DNA from: Flavobacteriaceae bacterium
GTDB lineage: Bacteria; Bacteroidota; Bacteroidia; Flavobacteriales; Flavobacteriaceae
DNA length: 64,000 nt
Direction of reading: 5' to 3'
Assembly (NCBI GenBank): GCA_030148025.1
Contig: JASBUG010000008.1
Span: forward strand, 1 to 64,000
Shown here: positions 55,813 to 63,583 of the stretch, piece by piece
How positions within the stretch are numbered: the first letter of the stretch is position 1
Layout of the letters: every line of letters starts with the position of its first letter
The notes under the pieces: model-generated
Told to the model about the DNA's origin: nothing
Seen by the model: only the letters and a program-made list of their open reading frames with translations
The model's database searches: none
Program-made: the position numbers and the translations under genes

Positions 55813-58137
55813 TTATACTTTTTCTACTTTAACAGCACATTTTTTAAAATCAGGCTCTTTTGAGATAGGACAAAAAGCATCTATGGTAACATCATTGATC
55901 ATTAAGTTTTCATCAAAAAATGGTGCAAAAACCTGACCTCTTGTAGGTAATCCTCGTTCGTTAATAGAAGCTGGCATGATACAAGAACCTCGTCGAGAGG
56001 TGATTTTGATGCGTTCACCGTTTCTAATCCCTAACGCATTTGCATCGTCTGGATGAAATTCTATATAAGCATTAGGCATTGCTTTATGTAAAACAGGAAT
56101 TCTTCGAGTCATAGATCCTGTATGCCAATGCTCGATAACCCTTCCAGTATTTAACCAGAATGGATATTCTTCATCAGGTGTTTCAGGAGCAGGTTCAAAA
56201 GGACGTTGCCATATCACTGCTTTACCATCTGGTTTTCCATAGAAATGAAAATCTTTTCCATTGTCACAAGCAGGATCATATTTGGCATTAAATCGCCATT
56301 GTGTAGACTTTCCGTCTACATAAGGCCAAATTACACCCGATTCCTCTTTAAGCACTTCTAGAGGTGCCATTTCATGTTTAGCTCCAGCATGGAACTCTTT
56401 GTACTCATTATAGATTTCTTCTACGTGGTTTTCTTTACTGTAAGGGAATAAATCTCCATATCCCATTCGTTTAGCAACTTCAATCGTCATCCACGCATCT
56501 GGAGTGGTTTCTCCCGGTCCTTCAACCATTTTATCCCAATGTTGAGTTCTTCGTTCTGAATTACCATAAAGTCCAGATTTTTCAATATGCCAAGATGCTG
56601 GTAAAATAACATCTGCTACATCTGATGTTGGTGTTGGAAACACATCAGAAACCACAACAAAGCATGAGTCTTTTTCCATACCTGGACGATAACGACTAGT
56701 TTTTGGCAATGACACTAATGGATTGGTAACCTGAGTCCATATAAATTTAATATCACCTCTATCTACAGCTCTAAACATTTCGGTTGTGTGATATGTAGGT
56801 TTTGAAGGAATATTTTCAACTGGCACTTTCCATATTTTAGCTGCCAACTCTCGGTGTTTTTTATTCATCACCACTCCCTTAGGTAACTTATGTGTAAACG
56901 TTCCTACCTCTCGTGCAGTACCACATGCTGAAGGTTGACCTGTTAATGAGAAAGGACCATTTCCAGGCATTGATATTTTACCCGTCAATAAATGAATATT
57001 GTACATTAAGTTATTCATCCATGTGCCTCTAGTATGTTGGTTCATACCCATACACCAATACGACACTACTTTTTTATTTGGATCACCGTATATAGCCGCT
57101 AGATATTTAATATCCTTTACAGACACTCTGGAATACTTGGCAACTTTTTCCGGAGTATAATCCTTTAAAAACTCTTTATAGTCTTCAAAAGAGATTTTTG
57201 TAGGTTTATCGCTAAACTTAAATTTATCTTCTAAACCATATCCTATATCCGTAAGACCTTTACTAAAGTTAATATGATCTTCCACAAACTTGGTATTTAC
57301 CCATCCGTTATTTACTATCTCATAACAAATAGCATTTGCCACTGCTAAATCTGTTTGCGGTTCGAACAAGATAGACTTATCAGATGCCATACTAGATCGC
57401 GTAGTTCTAGTTGCAAAATCTATAATCTTTGCGCCTCTTCTATTTTTTTGCTCTAACATTCTAGAGAATAACACAGGATGCATTTCTGCCATATTATTTC
57501 CCCATGTAATAAAGTAATCTGCATGATCAATATCGTCATAACATCCCATTGGCTCATCAGCACCAAATGTGGTTAAGAAGCCTGCCACTGCACTTGCCAT
57601 ACATAACCGTGCATTACAATCTAAATTGTTAGTACCAATGGCGCCCTTCATTAACTTTGAAGCCACATAACCTTCAGGAATAGTTGATTGACCAGAGGTA
57701 TACATTGCAACAGCATCTTTACCGTGTTGCTCTATAGTAGATTTCATTTTATTAGCTACTATATCTAAAGCCTCATTAATTGGTGTTTTTACATATGTTC
57801 CATTCTTTTTAACCAAAGCATGTGTTAAACGATCACTGGCTTGAGTACACATTATTTGATGATAGCCTTTTACACAAAGGAGTCCTTTATTCACACTAGA
57901 ATTAGGGTCTCCCTTAACTGCAATGGCTTTTCCGTTTTCAACACCAACTAAAATTCCGCAACCTACGCCGCAAAATCTACAAGGTCCTTTTTTCCATTCC
58001 AGATCGCCATCAGGAATTCCATTTTCTTGTTCACTGGCAAATACTATTCCTGGAAACATTGAAGCCGCAGCTGTCATGGCAGATAACACAGCCATTTTTT
58101 TAATAAAACTACGCCTATTTGTTAAAGAGGTATACAT
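55813..58137 (-). CDS. napA: periplasmic nitrate reductase, catalytic subunit
   Basis: The 774-residue bis-MGD molybdoenzyme reduces nitrate to nitrite. It has a Tat signal (NRRSFIKKMAVLS, residues 7-20). The [4Fe-4S] motif is CRFCGVGC with a fourth Cys in GLLCVKG. The Mo-ligand Cys lies in CNARLCMASAVAGFLTTFG, matching NapA, and MGD-binding motifs occur throughout (for example TGKISMPGNGPFSLTGQ). It is preceded by napD with 3 bp between and followed by the cytochrome genes. The Tat signal and NapD make a periplasmic (respiratory or redox-balancing) role more likely than an assimilatory one. Confidence 0.95.
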   Translation of the reverse strand: MYTSLTNRRSFIKKMAVLSAMTAAASMFPGIVFASEQENGIPDGDLEWKKGPCRFCGVGCGILVGVENGKAIAVKGDPNSSVNKGLLCVKGYHQIMCTQASDRLTHALVKKNGTYVKTPINEALDIVANKMKSTIEQHGKDAVAMYTSGQSTIPEGYVASKLMKGAIGTNNLDCNARLCMASAVAGFLTTFGADEPMGCYDDIDHADYFITWGNNMAEMHPVLFSRMLEQKNRRGAKIIDFATRTTRSSMASDKSILFEPQTDLAVANAICYEIVNNGWVNTKFVEDHINFSKGLTDIGYGLEDKFKFSDKPTKISFEDYKEFLKDYTPEKVAKYSRVSVKDIKYLAAIYGDPNKKVVSYWCMGMNQHTRGTWMNNLMYNIHLLTGKISMPGNGPFSLTGQPSACGTAREVGTFTHKLPKGVVMNKKHRELAAKIWKVPVENIPSKPTYHTTEMFRAVDRGDIKFIWTQVTNPLVSLPKTSRYRPGMEKDSCFVVVSDVFPTPTSDVADVILPASWHIEKSGLYGNSERRTQHWDKMVEGPGETTPDAWMTIEVAKRMGYGDLFPYSKENHVEEIYNEYKEFHAGAKHEMAPLEVLKEESGVIWPYVDGKSTQWRFNAKYDPACDNGKDFHFYGKPDGKAVIWQRPFEPAPETPDEEYPFWLNTGRVIEHWHTGSMTRRIPVLHKAMPNAYIEFHPDDANALGIRNGERIKITSRRGSCIMPASINERGLPTRGQVFAPFFDENLMINDVTIDAFCPISKEPDFKKCAVKVEKV

Positions 58138-58140
58138 ACT

Positions 58141-58380
58141 TTAATCGTTTTTAGAGGTGTTAAACCCAGAAACCATCGATAGCATTTTTAAACTGTCGAT
58201 GGTTTCTAATGTTTCTTTTAATTTATCTTCTTGTGCTTTATTACTGGTTTCAGTAACAACTATGAGTAGATCATTATTCTCTGCAGGAATGACCTCACAT
58301 TCTTGTAAGTTCGATAAGGCATTCACTAGCTCAGCTCTCTTCCCTTTTTTAGGGTGAGCTAAATAACTTTTTATTGGCAT
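58141..58380 (-). CDS. napD: NapD chaperone
   Basis: The 79-residue cytoplasmic protein has the ferredoxin-like fold pattern of NapD (KSYLAHPKKGKRAELVNAL, ECEVIPAENNDLLIVV, LSMVSGFN). NapD binds the NapA Tat signal and holds back export until the Mo cofactor is inserted. It is the first gene of the nap operon. A palindromic site (58435-58448) lies 55 bp upstream of its start. Confidence 0.88.
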   Translation of the reverse strand: MPIKSYLAHPKKGKRAELVNALSNLQECEVIPAENNDLLIVVTETSNKAQEDKLKETLETIDSLKMLSMVSGFNTSKND

Positions 58381-58434
58381 TATTTTTAATGTTTGATCTA
58401 GGTGTAAAACTCCTTTAATTTACTAAAAAATTAT

Positions 58435-58448
58435 ATGACAGATGTCAT
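58435..58448. promoter_or_regulatory. Crp/Fnr-like palindrome before the nap operon
   Basis: ATGAC-AGAT-GTCAT is a perfect 5-4-5 inverted repeat in the 172-bp region between napD and moeA. It is like the TTGAC-N4-GTCAA type of site used by NNR/DNR regulators of denitrification and is close to the FNR site. Its centre is about 61 bp from the napD start codon. The regulator is inferred. Confidence 0.5.
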
Positions 58449-58501
58449 GTTTTAATCTATTTAAATCAAATCTAAATAATGTTTTTACTAAGCTTAATTG
58501 G

Positions 58502-58533
58502 TTGATTTTTAAATAAAATTTTCGCTATCTTTG
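58502..58533 (+). promoter_or_regulatory. promoter of the molybdenum-cofactor operon
   Basis: TTG (58502-58504), 21-bp spacer and TATCTTTG (58526-58533) agree with the Bacteroidota consensus. The leader to the moeA ATG is about 14 nt. Confidence 0.6.
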
Positions 58534-58552
58534 TTGGGATATAACGAAATAT

Positions 58553-59737
58553 ATGATTTCTATTCCTGAAGCTATTGATATAGTAAAAAAGAACACAAAT
58601 TCAACTACATTAGTTGAAATTAAATCAGTTGAAAACTGTTTAGGCTTAACCCTTGCAGAAGATATTACATCGGTCATAAACATGCCTCCTTTTAGGCAAT
58701 CTGCAATGGATGGTTATGCTGTAAACATGCACGATTCAAACACTTATAACATCATAGATGAAGTAAAGGCTGGAGATAGCCATCAACCATTATTAAAAAC
58801 AGGAGAGGCAACTAGAATTTTTACTGGTGCCCCAGTACCCGAAACGGCAAATGCCATTGTAATTCAAGAACATGTTACAGTAGATGCTAGTTCTATGATT
58901 GCTAATAAACCTATAACCCTTAATGCTAACATTAGACCCCTGGGAGAACAAACCAAAATAGGTGATATTGCTCTAAAAAAAGGCACAAAGTTATCGGCCG
59001 CTGGAATAGGACTCTTAGCGTCACTTGGAATAACAGAGGCTAAAGTCTATAGGCCAATTCAAATAACGATAGTTGTTACAGGAAACGAATTAGCAAAACC
59101 AGGTGAACCTTTAAAATATGGTCAAGTTTACGAAAGCAATGCTGTAATGCTATCATCTGCTTTAAAAAGTTTAGGGTTTCATAACATTTCAATTGTGAGT
59201 GTAAAAGATGACTATAAAAGCACTTATAATACGTTAAGCACAACTATTTCAAAAAATGATCTAGTACTTGTTTCAGGAGGAATTTCAGTAGGTGATTATG
59301 ACTTTGTTGGAAAAGCATTATTAGAGTTAGGGGTTGAGCAATTGTTTTATAAAGTAAAACAAAAACCTGGTAAGCCTTTGTTCTTTGGTAAAAAGAACAG
59401 CACTTATGTGTTTGCACTTCCAGGAAATCCTGCGTCTGCTTTGAGCTGCTTTTATGTTTATGTTGTCACGGCATTGCAACGTCTATCAGGGAATTTAGAT
59501 TTTGAATTATTAAAAACTTCTGCGAGATCTGTCTCAACTTTTACAAAAAAGGGAGACCGTCCGCAGTTCTTAAAAGCTATCTATAACAATGGCGTTGTTG
59601 AGATTTTAGAAGGCCAAAACTCTTCCATGATACATACGTTTGCCCTAGCAAATGCTCTGGTATATGTGCCTGAAACATTTACACATACCATTGAAAAGGA
59701 CGACATTTTAGAAGTTCTTTTACTCCCGATAAATTAA
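58553..59737 (+). CDS. moeA: molybdopterin molybdenumtransferase
   Basis: The 394-residue MoeA inserts molybdate into adenylated molybdopterin. Visible are MPPFRQSAMDGYAV (N-terminal domain), IFTGAPVPETANAIV and the MoCF-binding core VTGNELAKPGEPLKYGQVYE with SGGISVGDYDFV and LPGNPASALSCFYVYV. It is the first gene of a nine-gene rightward unit. It is divergent from the nap operon, whose NapA needs the cofactor. Confidence 0.93.
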   Translation: MISIPEAIDIVKKNTNSTTLVEIKSVENCLGLTLAEDITSVINMPPFRQSAMDGYAVNMHDSNTYNIIDEVKAGDSHQPLLKTGEATRIFTGAPVPETANAIVIQEHVTVDASSMIANKPITLNANIRPLGEQTKIGDIALKKGTKLSAAGIGLLASLGITEAKVYRPIQITIVVTGNELAKPGEPLKYGQVYESNAVMLSSALKSLGFHNISIVSVKDDYKSTYNTLSTTISKNDLVLVSGGISVGDYDFVGKALLELGVEQLFYKVKQKPGKPLFFGKKNSTYVFALPGNPASALSCFYVYVVTALQRLSGNLDFELLKTSARSVSTFTKKGDRPQFLKAIYNNGVVEILEGQNSSMIHTFALANALVYVPETFTHTIEKDDILEVLLLPIN

Positions 59738-59742
59738 ACATT

Positions 59743-60087
59743 ATGAAATATAAAATTAAAAGTCGTATTTGGATTGAGGCCGATGGCAATGTGTTGCTTG
59801 GAGAAGGAAGAGTAGCGCTATTAAAAGCCATTGAAGAAACAGGCTCATTATCAAAAGCTGCAAAGTCACTAAAAATGTCTTATAAAAAAGCCTGGTCATT
59901 AATTGATGCCCTTAATTCCAGAGCACAAAGCCCCGTCATAAAAACAAGCATTGGAGGCAAAGGTGGTGGTGGTGCTCAGTTAACGCCTTATGGTAAATCC
60001 ATGATCAAGGCTTTTGATACTATTAATGAAAACTGCTGGAAATTTTTAGATCAAGAAATGAAAAAACAATTGTATAGTGATTTTTGA
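59743..60087 (+). CDS. ModE-like winged helix-turn-helix protein without ligand domain
   Basis: The 114-residue protein matches the N-terminal DNA-binding half of ModE (GRVALLKAIEETGSLSKAAK and SYKKAWSLIDALN, then GGKGGGGAQLTPYG). The molybdate-binding Mop domains of ModE are absent, as they are in many short ModE-like proteins. It probably regulates this cofactor operon or molybdate uptake; how it would sense molybdate without Mop domains is unclear. It starts 5 bp after moeA. Confidence 0.8.
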   Translation: MKYKIKSRIWIEADGNVLLGEGRVALLKAIEETGSLSKAAKSLKMSYKKAWSLIDALNSRAQSPVIKTSIGGKGGGGAQLTPYGKSMIKAFDTINENCWKFLDQEMKKQLYSDF

Positions 60088-60820
60088 TGTTGAACATATA
60101 TGGCTCTTTTTGCTAATACTTCCAATAGTAGCCTTTCTATATGCTAGTGTTGGCCATGGTGGTGCCAGCGGTTATTTAGCACTAATGGCATTATTTTCTT
60201 TTGCTCCTGAAACCATGAAACCTACTGCTCTTTTATTAAATCTGTTTGTAGCAGGCATAGCGTTTTACCACTATTATAAAGCAGGTCATTTTAATAAAAT
60301 GCTATTTATATATTTCGCAATTGGCTCTATTCCTTTAGCTTTCATAGGTGGTATGATAGAAGTTGATGCTACAATATATAAAAAGATATTGGCAGTACTT
60401 TTAATATTTGCCATCTTAAAAATGTTGAATGTTTTTGGAAAAGAAAAAAATTATATAAATAACATAAAACTGTGGCAAGGTGTAACTGTTGGGGCAATTA
60501 TTGGTTTCTTTTCCGGCTTAATTGGTATTGGTGGAGGTATTATACTTACCCCTATTATATTATTGTTTCATTGGGGAAAAATGAAAGAAGCAGCAGCAGT
60601 TTCAGCGTTATTTATTTGGGTAAATTCCGCAGCGGCTATTGTAGGTCAAATGAGTAGCGGTATTACTCTTTCATCTCAATCATTCTTACTCGCAGGAATT
60701 GCTTTTGTTGGTGGATTTTTAGGCAGTTATTATGGTAGTAAAAAGTATCAAAATAAATTATTAAGATATCTACTGGCCTTTATCTTAATTATTGCGTCTT
60801 TAAAACTCTTTTTCGTTTAA
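60077..60820 (+). CDS. TauE/SafE family permease in the Moco operon
   Basis: The 247-residue membrane protein has seven or eight helices. It has two TauE/SafE repeats: YASVGHGGASGYLALMALFS near residue 22 and GFFSGLIGIGGGIILTPII near residue 137. The family moves sulfite, sulfoacetate or other organosulfur anions. The gene is inside the molybdenum-cofactor operon and overlaps the ModE-like gene by 11 bp, so it may carry a related oxyanion or a sulfur compound; this is inference. The GTG at 60077 is used because no in-frame ATG precedes the first conserved helix. Confidence 0.82.
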   Translation: MIFDVEHIWLFLLILPIVAFLYASVGHGGASGYLALMALFSFAPETMKPTALLLNLFVAGIAFYHYYKAGHFNKMLFIYFAIGSIPLAFIGGMIEVDATIYKKILAVLLIFAILKMLNVFGKEKNYINNIKLWQGVTVGAIIGFFSGLIGIGGGIILTPIILLFHWGKMKEAAAVSALFIWVNSAAAIVGQMSSGITLSSQSFLLAGIAFVGGFLGSYYGSKKYQNKLLRYLLAFILIIASLKLFFV

Positions 60821-60821
60821 T

Positions 60822-61406
60822 ATGGTTTCAAAAAAAGACATAACAGGTATTATTTTAGCCGGCGGAAAAAGCTCAAGAATGGGAACCGATAAAGGACTTC
60901 TTGAATTGAACGGAAAATCTTTTATAGCACATATAATAGATGCCGTAAAACCTCTTGTTAATACCCTTATAATTGTTAGTGATCATACAGATCATGATCA
61001 ATTTGGCTTTGAACGAATTGAAGACTCGATAAAAGATGCTGGCCCGCTAGCTGGGTTATATTCTGGATTAAACCATTCTACAACTAATTACAATCTGGTT
61101 GTTAGTTGTGATATGCCGCTAATTACGACCAACACTTTAGAAACTCTAGTAAGAGGTCACGAAACTAAATATGAAGTCACTCAGTTAGAATACAAGGGTA
61201 AAACCATGCCGTTAACTGCGCTTTACAGAAAAGACTGTGAGTTAAAAATTAAAGCACTTTTAGATAATGGAGAAAAGCGCATGCGTTATGCAGTATCGCA
61301 ACTAGAAACTAAAACCATTATAGTAGATAATCGTGCTTCAAATGCCCTTGTAAATATTAATACAAGAGAACAATTAAACGATATTAAACATGCTATTAAA
61401 CATTAA
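60822..61406 (+). CDS. mobA: molybdenum cofactor guanylyltransferase
   Basis: The 194-residue enzyme has the nucleotidyltransferase signature GIILAGGKSSRMGTDKGLL at the N-terminus and VSCDMPLI near residue 90. MobA attaches GMP to Mo-molybdopterin to form MGD, the form NapA uses. The gene starts 1 bp after the TauE stop and overlaps moaD by 17 bp. Confidence 0.9.
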   Translation: MVSKKDITGIILAGGKSSRMGTDKGLLELNGKSFIAHIIDAVKPLVNTLIIVSDHTDHDQFGFERIEDSIKDAGPLAGLYSGLNHSTTNYNLVVSCDMPLITTNTLETLVRGHETKYEVTQLEYKGKTMPLTALYRKDCELKIKALLDNGEKRMRYAVSQLETKTIIVDNRASNALVNINTREQLNDIKHAIKH

Positions 61407-61623
61407 ATATTTTGGAATGTTGGCTGAGATCACCAATTGTAATGAGGAAACTCATGAGTTTTCAAAAACATCGGTTAATGAGCTCTTGGCTGAACTATTT
61501 CGCAAATATCCAGAATTAGAAGCTAAAGATTTTAAGGTAGCGCAAAATCATGAGATCGTTTCAAACGACAGTAATATTACAGCTCCTGAGATAGCATTAT
61601 TACCACCATTTTCTGGAGGTTGA
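61390..61623 (+). CDS. moaD: molybdopterin synthase small subunit (sulfur carrier)
   Basis: The 77-residue ubiquitin-like protein starts MLLNIKYFGMLAEIT and ends in LLPPFSGG. The terminal Gly-Gly is adenylated and then thiocarboxylated to donate sulfur to molybdopterin. It is flanked by its activating enzyme (moeB-like) and, further on, its partner moaE. Confidence 0.9.
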   Translation: MLLNIKYFGMLAEITNCNEETHEFSKTSVNELLAELFRKYPELEAKDFKVAQNHEIVSNDSNITAPEIALLPPFSGG

Positions 61624-61628
61624 AAATT

Positions 61629-62702
61629 ATGAATAGATATAGCAGACATATCATTTTATCAGACATTGGTCTAGAGGGTCAGGAAAAGGTCTCCAACACC
61701 AAAGTACTCGTTATTGGTGCTGGTGGCTTGGGCTGTCCTGTTCTGCAATATTTAGTTGCTGCCGGAGTAGGCACTATTGGTATTGTAGATTTCGACATTG
61801 TAGAAGAATCGAATTTGCAACGACAGATTTTATTTGGCACTTCCTCACTAGGAGAGAATAAAGCAATCGCTGCTAAAAAACGATTACAAGACCTCAACCC
61901 AAATGTTTCTTTAATTACGTATCCTGAAGCCCTAACTCCAAAAAATGCCTTATATCTATTTAAAGATTACGATATCATTGTAGACGGATCAGACAATTTT
62001 GATACGCGCTATTTGGTAAATGATGCCGCTGTAATTTGTAACAAACCATTTGTTTATGGTGCCATTTATAAATTTGAAGGTCAGGTTTCTGTGTTTAACT
62101 ATAAAGACGGTCCTACCTATAGATGTTTATTCCCTAACCCGCCTTCAGAAGGATCGGTTCCAAACTGCTCCGAGATTGGTGTTTTAGGTGTGCTTCCGGG
62201 AATTATTGGTGCTATGCAAGCCAATGAAGTTTTAAAAATGATTCTAGGGTTCAAATCTGTTCTATCAGGAAAACTCTATTGCTATGATGCGAAAACCACC
62301 AACAGTTATACGCTAAAGGTGAATAAGATTCCTTCAGAAATTGAAAAAGTACACAATAACAAAGATGCCTTTGAAGATCAAAAATTCAACATTGCTTGCA
62401 ATCATAGTGAAGATGAAATACATGCAGAGAAGCTATTGACCATGGACAACATCATGTTTATAGATGTACGTGAAACACATGAGCAACCTCAATTAACTCT
62501 AGAAAACTGCATCCAAATTCCTTTAGGAATGTTAGAAAATCGTATTGATGACATTGATAAAAGCAACACAAACATTGTTGTTTGTCAATCTGGAATAAGA
62601 AGCTTAAAGGCTGTAACTATTTTAAAAGAACATAATATTCATAACTGCTATAGCCTTAAAAATGGCATATCGTCAATTATGGAACAATTAAAAATAATTT
62701 AA
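61629..62702 (+). CDS. moeB: MoeB/ThiF-type adenylyltransferase with rhodanese domain
   Basis: The 357-residue protein has an E1-like domain with MNRYSRHIILSDIGLEGQ, the ATP site VIGAGGLGCPVLQYL near residue 35, the conserved Asp in VDGSDNFDTRYLVND, and CLFPNPPSEGSVPNC as part of the zinc/active-site region. Residues 260-357 form a rhodanese domain with the persulfide Cys loop VCQSGIRS. It adenylates MoaD and probably delivers sulfur. The ATG at 61629 is chosen over a TTG at 61620 that overlaps moaD. A role in thiamine sulfur transfer (ThiS) is possible but less likely here. Confidence 0.88.
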   Translation: MNRYSRHIILSDIGLEGQEKVSNTKVLVIGAGGLGCPVLQYLVAAGVGTIGIVDFDIVEESNLQRQILFGTSSLGENKAIAAKKRLQDLNPNVSLITYPEALTPKNALYLFKDYDIIVDGSDNFDTRYLVNDAAVICNKPFVYGAIYKFEGQVSVFNYKDGPTYRCLFPNPPSEGSVPNCSEIGVLGVLPGIIGAMQANEVLKMILGFKSVLSGKLYCYDAKTTNSYTLKVNKIPSEIEKVHNNKDAFEDQKFNIACNHSEDEIHAEKLLTMDNIMFIDVRETHEQPQLTLENCIQIPLGMLENRIDDIDKSNTNIVVCQSGIRSLKAVTILKEHNIHNCYSLKNGISSIMEQLKII

Positions 62703-62733
62703 ACAGGTTCTCGTTCAAGTCGGGAAAATAGAT

Positions 62734-63177
62734 ATGAAAGAAAGAAAACCAAAAAACGTATTTAAAGAAGGAGCAATATCTTCAGAGTTTATAGGCAATT
62801 CTATTGCCAAACATCAGTCTAAAACCAGTATTGGAGCACACAATATTTTTTTAGGACAAGTACGTGCCGATGTAATTGAAGATAAAACAGTAGCTGCCAT
62901 AGAATATACAGCCTATGAAGATATGGCAAACGAAAAGTTTCATGAGATTCGAGAAGCAACCTTTGAAAAATTCAACCTTACTTGTATGCATATTTACCAT
63001 AGTTTAGGTACAGTAAAAGCAGGAGAAATATGCTTGTTTGTATTTGTATCTTCTCCTAGACGCAAAGAAGTATTCAAAGCGCTAGAATATGTTGTTGAAG
63101 AAATAAAAGCCAAGGTTCCGGTTTTTGGAAAAGAGGTTTTTGAAGACAGTAGCCACCAATGGAAAGTTAATTCTTAA
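62734..63177 (+). CDS. moaE: molybdopterin synthase large subunit
   Basis: The 147-residue catalytic subunit has the family features GAHNIFLGQVRAD, IEYTAYEDMANEKF, YHSLGTVKAGEI and SSPRRKEVFKAL, with Lys residues of the active site (EIKAKVPVFGKEVFED). It transfers sulfur from MoaD to precursor Z. It is separated by 31 bp from the moeB-like gene. Confidence 0.92.
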   Translation: MKERKPKNVFKEGAISSEFIGNSIAKHQSKTSIGAHNIFLGQVRADVIEDKTVAAIEYTAYEDMANEKFHEIREATFEKFNLTCMHIYHSLGTVKAGEICLFVFVSSPRRKEVFKALEYVVEEIKAKVPVFGKEVFEDSSHQWKVNS

Positions 63178-63207
63178 TTTATTATTGATAATTGTAAATT
63201 GATTATT

Positions 63208-63558
63208 ATGAAAGAAGCTTTAAAACAAAGAACAAAATTATTTGCTCATAACTGTGTTAAAATCACTCAGCACTTTCCTAATAGTTATATTGGTAATCAT
63301 ATTAAAAAACAATTAATTCGATGTTCCACATCTGTTGCTGCAAATTATCGAGCTACTTGTATTGCCCAATCAAAACCTAGTTTTATAGCTAAAATTAGTA
63401 TTGTAATAGAAGAAGTAGATGAATCAAATTTTTGGCTAGAATTTGCTTTAAACGAACACATAATAAACGGAAGTGATATAGACTTTCTGTTAAAAGAATC
63501 TGCTGAGCTAACTGCAATATTTATTGCTTCAAGAAAAACGGCTAGCATTAATAAATAA
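63208..63558 (+). CDS. four-helix-bundle (S23/IVP-like) protein inserted in the Moco operon
   Basis: The 116-residue all-helical protein has the S23 family features RTKLFAHNCVKITQHFP, IKKQLIRCSTSVAANYRA and EEVDESNFWLEFA. Such proteins occur singly at varied chromosomal places in Bacteroidota, and in some bacteria inside 23S rRNA intervening sequences; no function in cofactor synthesis is known. It is between moaE and moaC. An AT-rich stretch of ATTGATAATTG-like words lies just before it (63182-63204). The ATG at 63208 is preferred over a TTG at 63199. Confidence 0.8.
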   Translation: MKEALKQRTKLFAHNCVKITQHFPNSYIGNHIKKQLIRCSTSVAANYRATCIAQSKPSFIAKISIVIEEVDESNFWLEFALNEHIINGSDIDFLLKESAELTAIFIASRKTASINK

Positions 63559-63583
63559 ACAATAAAAACTATTCAATTCGAAA

